A DNA stretch of 64,000 nucleotides, from NCBI RefSeq assembly GCF_017654505.1, contig NC_054537.1:67278145-67342144 (forward strand), given 5' to 3'. Source of the stretch: Polyodon spathula. Lineage: Eukaryota > Chordata > Actinopteri > Acipenseriformes > Polyodontidae. A program made the position numbers and the translations under genes. The notes under the pieces are model-generated. The model did no database searches, was not told where the DNA came from, and worked only from the letters and a program-made list of their open reading frames with translations. Below, in pieces: positions 60,640 to 64,000 of this stretch. How positions within the stretch are numbered: the stretch's first letter is position 1; each line of letters opens with the position of its first letter.

Positions 60640-61740
60640 AATCTGAAAAGCAATGTCTACATTGAGAAATGTACACTGCAGACAGCCTTGTCTTAAAGCG
60701 CAAAGTTCATTATTTGCAGATTTGCTTTCTGAAGAGCATTACTTGTTGACTGAAATCTCTGCAAAACCATGTACCAAAAAATGCAAAGAATGTTTTCCAG
60801 CTTGTCCATTTTCATGTACAGAGCTAGAACGTCACTGCTCGTGTTTGGGTTCTGATTTGGATCATTGCCTACCTTTTTCAGAGATTCCTGAACATTGCCA
60901 TTATTCCAACAAATTGCTGTTGTAGCCTGGGCATGAGCAGACCAACTAGTATCGGACAGAGCTTTCAGTGTCTCAATTCGCTTACTGTCATTTGGAACTA
61001 TTCCTGCAGAATTTAAAAAGAGATTTCAGAAAGCCAAAAAATTGTTTGCCTTCAAGCAACAGTTTATGCTAGTAACCCCAACTAAATTGAGAGAATGAGC
61101 TACACACAGAACCCACTGTAGTAAAGGGTTAATCTACCGATTTCGTGTTTGCAGACCTTGTCCTTGACATGTTGCTCGCATTATCATAACATTGACCTTT
61201 ACAATTTGCTATGTCAATGTTCATCTCCTGCAAAACTGTTACAACAGACTGAAAAAGTGATTCTCCAGTATGACTTGTTATAGGGAAAAGAATTCAGAAA
61301 ACGCTCTAGAATCTGCCCCTCCTCCGATACATAGCGCACAATGAACATAAGTTGATCAACATGGGATATGTCCGGAGTGAAATCTACAATAATTGAAAAG
61401 TACTTTGCACTGTGCAACTGACTCCTTATTTTAGACAGCACTTCTTGCTCCATTAAATAAATACATTTTTTTATACAAATAATTGAAGGTATGAAGGTTT
61501 TCCTCTAACAGCGTTTCCGTATTTTTTTTATATGTTCACTAAGGAATGGATCAAACTGACTCAGCAATTCCAAGGTGCCCAATTAATAACCGTAACAGTC
61601 TTGTTGTCTCCTGTAAGGAAAGCCCATGCTCAACAAGAAACTTTACAACAGCAACAACCCACCTTAGTACCTCTTTCCAATATGACTGTTCAGTTTCAAA
61701 CTACTTTTTCAAGTCACAGTCTAACTGGCCTTTAAGCCGG
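60640..61740 (-). pseudogene. hAT transposase, central and C-terminal remnant
   Basis: From high to low coordinates the minus strand reads FETEQSYWKEVLRWVVAVVK, FLVEHGLSL and GHLGIAESV (61740-61550), then KIRSQLHSAKYFSIIVDFTP and DISHVDQLMFIVRYVSEEGQ (about 61430-61310). After frameshifts come NIDIANCKGQCYDNASNMS and WVLCVAHSLNLVGVTSINCC (about 61230-61060). These are the ordered blocks of DUF4371-containing hAT transposases, which include the catalytic core (VDFTPD). Several stops follow towards 60640. Confidence 0.85.
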
Positions 61741-62400
61741 GCTTACACTGCACGATTTTTGCAATCAGGAGACACAGCGCCACTCACACTTAACGACTGA
61801 GCTACGATTTCTCATTGTAGATCGGGGATTGCAAGCTACACACACTACACGAGATATCTTGTCGCGGACTGTGCATATTTTCATTGCAGAATCGTAGGCA
61901 TCATTCAGGAAAATCTTGGTCTCAAGCAAGGGGATCGCTGTTGTCAGTGCATTGTTTTCATCTTAAGCACAATTGGCTTAATAGACGTGGCCAGTAGGAC
62001 TGATGATTTTACAGCGAGAGCTCGAGATGAGGCAACACTGGAATGTAATATGAAATACATTGTTTTACTTGTATTAGCATGATACAAATTAAATAAAGTG
62101 ACAAATACATTTGTGATTTCAACATGAGCATCCTGTATTTACAGTTGCTTTTGTTACGTTTTAGCACCTTATTAGTACTATGTGTGTATAATAGGACATG
62201 GATATTGCTAATTTCATACTTTGCAAATTCCAGCATTAGAACTTATACTTCAGGGCCATAGACTGCACACATGTTAAATATTGAGATTTAAAAAAAAAAG
62301 AGTTTATAACAGTTATAACATTATAGCAATGTCAATATTTATTTCCTTGACATCTGTGCTCTGAACCAACTCGAGTCGAGGTGCATCTAAAATACTAAAA

Positions 62401-62592
62401 TCTAATCTGTTCAAAAAGTGCAACACTCACTCGTAGTACAAAATGTTTATTAAATTAAAAAGATTGGTGTGGGAGATGGGCCGTCAAGCAATGTCCATCG
62501 GAATACCAAATTCCGATGAATAATTTGAAGACTTTTAAACTAATAAAGATTTTGTACTATGAGCGAGTGTTGCCCTTTTAAACAGAATACAA
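62401..62592. mobile_element. Palindromic MITE inside the Harbinger element
   Basis: Arms at 62401-62452 and 62541-62592 are inverted copies (left: AAAAAGTGCAACACTCACTC and TAGTACAAAATGTTTATTA). The 88-bp loop also has a small GATGG...CCATCGG / TTCCGATGAA symmetry. It is most simply a third-level insertion, but it could instead be an internal palindrome of the Harbinger element. Confidence 0.65.
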
Positions 62593-62659
62593 CTTTAATA
62601 CTAGGCTACTACAAGTTTGTTATAAATGTGCAATGATGTAATCTACATTCTCTCTATTT

Positions 62660-62878
62660 CTCACACACACAGACGCGCACCCCTCCTCCTCGTTCCTTCA
62701 ATGAGCGATTATAGGAAATGTCACTTATATCAAAGAGACACCGGTGTTCCTGCCACATCTCCACCATTCTTTCCTCAATTTTGAGGCTCCACACCTTGTG
62801 GGCCACAATTGTTGCTAGCTTGTCATATTGGCTGCTGGCAGCATTCGTCAAGAAATCGGTCCGTAGCCCCTCATACAC
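62660..62878 (-). pseudogene. MADF-domain protein relic of the Harbinger element
   Basis: The minus strand reads IEERMVEMWQEHRCLFDISD, then ISYNRSLKER, matching the start of a MADF domain (a trihelix DNA-binding fold; pattern L..LW..h..LYD....Y..R). A further stretch (KLATIVAHKVW) precedes it out of order. PIF/Harbinger elements of fish commonly carry such a Myb/MADF protein beside the nuclease. Only a fragment remains. Confidence 0.55.
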
Positions 62879-63077
62879 TTCACAAATTGCTTTGTCGGGG
62901 ACTAAATTTTTCTGACATGTTAGAAATTTGTTGGGATATCTGAGGAGCGTCGGGAGATCGCAGAAGCCGTTAACGGGGCATCGTAGGCCCTCTCACACTT
63001 ATCGACCGTTTTGTCCCCGACAACCTCATTTTGTCCCAGATTTTAAGCAAAAATCGTGCATTGTAAGCCTGGCATTA

Positions 63078-63277
63078 GCTTGTGTCCAAGAAATCCAAGT
63101 AAGCATTGCATTTCTGTGATAAACGCTACTTCCATGTTCTACAACTCGAACTGCTGCGTGCTTCCAGTCATTAAATCCACAACAATCACTGAATGTATTT
63201 GTATGATTCGATTCACTAAATAACAAAACAGAACACAGATCCCGTTGAGGACAAATAAATAAACCACCATGAGGCAC
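63078..63277 (-). pseudogene. hAT transposase, N-terminal zinc-finger region remnant
   Basis: The minus strand carries SESNHTNTFSDCCGFNDWKH then AAVRVVEHGSSVYHRNAMLTWI, the conserved TTF-type/'GFNDWKHA' block that precedes DUF4371 in these hAT proteins. It lies directly outside the Harbinger insertion, and the downstream half resumes at 61740. Confidence 0.85.
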
Positions 63278-63520
63278 ATATTCTTCATTTTGTAAAGAAC
63301 ATGTGAAGAGGATTACAGATAAACATCGTTTATGATGTTTGTATTTTTTTTAGGATGAAAAATCACCATTTTTATTTTGACAAGATGTTGGGCCATTTGT
63401 AATCCAGTAAGATTGCATGGTCTCAGTTAACAGGCACCAGAGTGCAGCATCGGTGCTGAATGGATACACAATTTTAGTACCTTCACTGCCTGTGGAAAGT
63501 TAACCCTTTTCCGAAACGAC

Positions 63521-63724
63521 TCAGTTGTGAGTGTAGTTAAATCTGGGCTTCCTCTTGGTTAGTCGTACCTTCCTCCACTTTCCTTCGTACCTTATCTCTG
63601 CTATATTTCCCAAATCACTTGTCGTTGTATCTGGTTCATTTATACTACTACTAGATAATGTATTGAAATAGCTTGTCAGCTTTGGTATTTTAATCAACAG
63701 TTGCTCCTCCCGAATATACTTCAC
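63521..63724 (-). pseudogene. hAT transposase, N-terminal end
   Basis: An open 67-codon stretch with LIKIPKLTSYFNTLSSSS and acidic/Thr-rich linker, resembling the low-complexity N-terminus that precedes the TTF zinc finger in DUF4371 hAT proteins. Assigned mainly by position, upstream of 63277. Confidence 0.55.
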
Positions 63725-63942
63725 ACGTCATATTTTCTATGTCCTCTATCGTCCAACATCTATACAGTCGTACCAACTGCCTCATCATGCAGTAAAACAT
63801 GTAAAAATTAACACCTGGCACATCACGTGACGTGATCTCATGACAGAGATGATGATCATGAACAACAATGCTGGTAAATCAAATGTGCTCTTTCCCAATC
63901 CATAAGGTCACATGCTACTTTTTATGTTGTAGAATAAATGTA

Positions 63943-63944
<2 letters not shown>

Positions 63945-64000
<56 letters not shown>
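63945..64000. repeat. (TA)n microsatellite at window end
   Basis: TA repeats continue to the last base, so the true length is unknown. Confidence 0.95.

Larger units (their letters stand above)
61735..63074. mobile_element. PIF/Harbinger-type element (1340 bp) nested in the hAT
   Basis: Inverted ends AGCCGGGCTTACACTGCACG and (minus strand) TGCCAGGCTTACAATGCACG are flanked by TTA at 61732-61734 and 63075-63077, the 3-bp TWA duplication of PIF/Harbinger elements. It carries a MADF-like accessory gene relic but no nuclease, so it is non-autonomous. The hAT reading frame resumes on both sides of it, showing that it inserted later. Confidence 0.85.
60150..63900 (-). mobile_element. hAT (DUF4371-type) transposon remnant with nested insertions
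   Basis: A minus-strand transposase of the DUF4371/hAT class is spread in pieces from about 63724 down to 60640. Inverted 55-bp arms at 60563-60617 and 63813-63867 (TTCATGATCATCATCTCTGT on the plus strand of the left arm) bracket it. The left outer flank has CAGTGCCGGATTAACG near 60158, a typical hAT end; the matching right end was not seen before the terminal (TA)n tract. A Harbinger element (61735-63074) interrupts it. Confidence 0.75.

Noticed and set aside
60653..60925. 90-codon plus-strand ORF with many Cys
   Set aside because: It is antisense to the hAT transposase C-terminal region and has no independent support.
1..64000. CRISPR arrays, operons, riboswitches, plasmid or phage features
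   Set aside because: The direct repeats present are microsatellites or transposon ends and the genes are spliced eukaryotic genes, so such features do not apply.

Overview
This window is vertebrate nuclear DNA, most likely from a ray-finned fish. It is AT-rich and intron-containing, full of (TA)n and other microsatellites, and carries a fish-type mixture of Tc1/mariner, piggyBac, hAT, PIF/Harbinger and CACTA-like DNA transposons, CR1 and L2-like LINEs, tRNA-derived SINEs and Ty3/gypsy LTR elements. The heavy CR1 and piggyBac/hAT content with modest intron sizes would fit a non-teleost fish such as a sturgeon or paddlefish, but that placement is inference from memory of repeat families. There is no prokaryotic gene, CRISPR array or operon.

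Three host-gene signals can be supported. At 46-48 kb two nuclear genes for mitochondrial proteins lie head to head. mrpl36 (minus strand, bL36m of the mitochondrial large ribosomal subunit) has its whole coding sequence in one exon at 46193-46528. ndufs6 (plus strand, zinc-binding subunit of respiratory complex I) has four coding exons at 48023-48172, 52146-52199, 54321-54443 and 56021-56089, all with GT-AG introns in phase 0. This divergent pair is also found in human 5p15.33, next to the IRX4 end of an Iroquois cluster, so the window is probably the orthologous region. The roughly 1.5 kb between the genes holds ETS/GABP-like and YY1-like motifs and a large (TA)n(GA)n tract. At 4217-4359 (minus) there is a convincing 3'-terminal coding exon of a gene I cannot name; its stop codon lies inside its polyadenylation signal.

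Layout: 1-3.3 kb, repeats and unassigned DNA; 3.3-3.6 kb, a TA-flanked MITE; 4.2-4.4 kb, the terminal exon; 6.9-7.3 kb, CR1 remnant; 7.9-8.7 kb, gypsy LTR; 8.8-10.35 kb, a nearly full-length dead Tc1; 11.2 kb, SANT-like fragment; 12.0-12.2 kb, SINE; 12.35-13.25 kb, older Tc1/mariner relic; 13.9-15.3 kb, CACTA-like MITE split by CR1; 17.7-18.0 kb, 82-bp direct duplication; 18.0-18.8 kb, GC-richer retroelement-like block; 25.3-25.9 kb, LTR-like block; 29.5-30.1 kb, solo LTR with perfect target duplication; 30.6-32.1 kb, broken piggyBac transposase joined to a gypsy integrase/LTR relic; 39.5 kb, hAT MITE; 40.1 kb, SINE; 46.2-56.1 kb, mrpl36/ndufs6 with gypsy, LINE, hAT-like and CACTA-like insertions in introns; 60.1-63.9 kb, a large hAT remnant interrupted by a Harbinger element that itself contains a palindromic MITE. 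The rest is intergenic DNA, with a few stretches that look like candidate non-coding regulatory elements.

The most informative structures are the nested transposon insertions, which give a relative order of activity (hAT before Harbinger before palindromic MITE; CACTA-like MITE before CR1), and the MITE hairpin 68 bp upstream of the last ndufs6 exon. I found no clear evidence of a wholly new biological system.
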